From the NCBI GenBank assembly GCA_028714695.1, contig JAQTLX010000005.1:62001-126000 (forward strand): a stretch of 64,000 nucleotides of DNA, written 5' to 3'. Within the stretch, counting starts at the first letter, position 1, and the number at the start of each line of letters is the position of its first letter. Positions 62,878 through 64,000 of the stretch are shown here, one piece after another. The notes under the pieces are model-generated. The model was not told where the DNA came from. It was given only the letters and a program-made list of their open reading frames with translations, and searched no databases. The DNA is from Ignavibacteria bacterium. Lineage in GTDB: Bacteria; Bacteroidota; Ignavibacteria; Tepidaquicellales; Tepidaquicellaceae. The position numbers were made by a program, and so were the translations under genes.

Positions 62878-64000
62878 TTACAATCCGAAGATAGCCATGC
62901 CGCCTTCCGAAGTTTCTCTGTAGATACTCGGAAGGTCGTGGCCTGTCTGGTTCATTGTTTTCACAATTTTGTCGAAACTTACTATGTGCCTGCCGTCAGA
63001 GAGCAGAGCATACGTCGCGGCATTCAGAGCCTTTTCAGCGGCGAATGCATTGCGCTCGATGCACGGCGCCTGTACAAGTCCGCCTATAGGGTCGCATGTC
63101 AGACCGAGGTGATGCTCGATTCCCATTTCCGCAGCGTATTCGATTTGCGCCGGAGTACCGCCGAGCAACTGGCAGGCAGCCGCTGCTGCCATAGAACAGG
63201 CTGTACCGACCTCGCCCTGACATCCGACTTCCGCTCCCGAAATCGAAGCGTTTTCTTTTACTATATTTCCAAACAGTCCTGCCGTTGCAAGCGCACGTAC
63301 AATTTTTCTATCCGAGAATTCCATACTTTCCTTAAGCCTGTATAGAACCGAAGGAACGACTCCCGAAGAACCGCATGTCGGAGCAGTTACGACAAGTCCG
63401 CCCGAAGCATTTTCTTCCGATACAGCAAGAGCATACGCGAATGTTAAAGTTTTTTTCTTAAGCGAGCCGCTGAATGCTTTTGATTTTATAAAATAACTTG
63501 CCGCTTTCCTTCTGATTTTTAATCCGCCCGGAAGCAATCCTTCCGCCTCCAGCCCGCGTTTAATAGTGTTCTGCATCATCGCCCATACTTCATACAGATA
63601 ATCGAATAATTCCGGTCCCTCGACCATTTCCACATACTCCCAGTAAGACTGTCCTGTTTTATTCATCCTGTTAAGAATATCGGTCATTGTAGTGAGTTCA
63701 TATATACGCGGTGTTTCATTTTCTTTTTTCCCGTCGGTAATTTTTCCGCCTCCGACACTGTAAACCGTCCACTCTTCAAATGTTTTTCCCGCAAGGTCAA
63801 GCGCTTCGAACTTCATTGCATTGGGATGGTAAGATAGGAATTTTTCCGGTTCCCAGATAAACTCCGTCCGTGTAGGTTTCAGCGCTTCAAGAACCACGAT
63901 ATCGGTCATGTGTCCTTTGCCGGTAGCGGCAAGACTGCCGTACAGCGTAACGCGGTAGTTGATAGCATTCTTCGTACGCGCCCGGAATTGTTCCGCTGCT
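62878..64000 (-). CDS. sdaA: L-serine ammonia-lyase (5' end outside window)
   Basis: The frame stays open to the right edge: before Met at 63909 it reads AINYRVTLYGSLAATGKGHM, which is typical of the beta domain, so the true start is beyond 64000. The visible part ends the beta domain and contains the whole alpha domain: VTAPTCGSSGVVPSVLY, GAEVGCQGEVGTACSMAAAA and GLTCDPIGGLVQAPCIERN, whose cysteines hold the oxygen-sensitive [4Fe-4S] cluster. It converts serine to pyruvate and ammonia. The fused beta-alpha single-chain form is that of E. coli SdaA. It is convergent with the diheme cytochrome gene (4 nt apart). Confidence 0.92.
   Translation of the reverse strand, partial: AAEQFRARTKNAINYRVTLYGSLAATGKGHMTDIVVLEALKPTRTEFIWEPEKFLSYHPNAMKFEALDLAGKTFEEWTVYSVGGGKITDGKKENETPRIYELTTMTDILNRMNKTGQSYWEYVEMVEGPELFDYLYEVWAMMQNTIKRGLEAEGLLPGGLKIRRKAASYFIKSKAFSGSLKKKTLTFAYALAVSEENASGGLVVTAPTCGSSGVVPSVLYRLKESMEFSDRKIVRALATAGLFGNIVKENASISGAEVGCQGEVGTACSMAAAAACQLLGGTPAQIEYAAEMGIEHHLGLTCDPIGGLVQAPCIERNAFAAEKALNAATYALLSDGRHIVSFDKIVKTMNQTGHDLPSIYRETSEGGMAIFGL

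Noticed and set aside
1-64000. tRNA or rRNA genes, insertion sequences, prophage genes
   Set aside because: I searched the intergenic parts by eye for tRNA T-loop/anticodon patterns and for transposase or phage motifs in all frames and saw none I could support.

Overview
The window reads as a chromosomal contig from an AT-rich member of the Bacteroidota/Chlorobiota/Ignavibacteriota (FCB) lineage, most like Ignavibacteria. The evidence is two type A type-IX-secretion sorting tails (…NYPNPFNPST… ending …KKM[LI][ML]IK), a DUF4476 protein, WG-repeat proteins, a GxxExxY protein, a fused CcoN-CcoO cbb3 oxidase, a class II (B12-dependent) ribonucleotide reductase, and intergenic DNA full of dispersed 'CACAGATTAGCACGGATT'-type repeats. 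That placement is inference from gene content; no rRNA, tRNA, CRISPR array, insertion sequence or phage gene was found.

Layout. 1-4.7 kb (minus): surface-polysaccharide cluster with three glycosyltransferases, a methyltransferase and a flippase. 4.8-10.6 kb (minus): orphan small ORF, PrsW-type membrane protease, split biotin carboxyl carrier/biotin carboxylase pair, YfhO-type membrane protein. 10.6-16.5 kb: a 1.3 kb gene-poor stretch with a REP-like palindrome and a broken small gene, then a lipoprotein and a very large T9SS-exported protein broken by a nonsense codon and a frameshift. 17-24.3 kb (plus): NrdJ, a YgjP-like metalloprotease, a DUF4476 protein with a stop in its signal peptide, and an FG-GAP/T9SS protein. 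24.6-32 kb (plus): ferredoxin-reductase-like protein, methyltransferase, secreted hydrolase, DUF2892 protein, aldehyde dehydrogenase, TPR protein, OB-fold lipoprotein, Era. 32-34.4 kb: ABC ATPase/membrane pair and an ICMT-like methyltransferase. 34.4-41 kb (minus): three paralogous secreted WG-repeat proteins with a HigBA-like toxin-antitoxin pair between the first and second. 41-51 kb: housekeeping block (UvrB, ClpS, PBP4-type carboxypeptidase, Nudix, MazG, ThpR, alanine-type aminotransferase, OsmC). 51.7-58.2 kb (minus): cbb3 oxidase locus ccoNO-ccoQ-ccoP … ccoG-fixH, split by a GxxExxY gene and a 53-bp tandem repeat. 58.5-64 kb: L-2-hydroxyglutarate oxidase, a 2.2 kb non-coding repeat region, a diheme cytochrome c and the 3' part of L-serine dehydratase.

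The genes suggest a respiring organism with a high-affinity oxidase for low oxygen, B12-dependent deoxynucleotide synthesis, protein export through the T9SS and a decorated cell surface. The less ordinary parts are (i) the three WG-repeat genes, whose first ~60 mature residues are identical while the rest has diverged, with a TA module among them; (ii) the split cbb3 locus; (iii) the nested repeat region at 59.7-61.9 kb, with an inverted-repeat-bounded triple direct repeat, a cluster of GGTATCATT nonamers and a structured leader before the diheme cytochrome; and (iv) a run of genes carrying single lesions between 11 and 22 kb. I see no complete, clearly new multi-gene system; the WG/TA locus is the best candidate for one.
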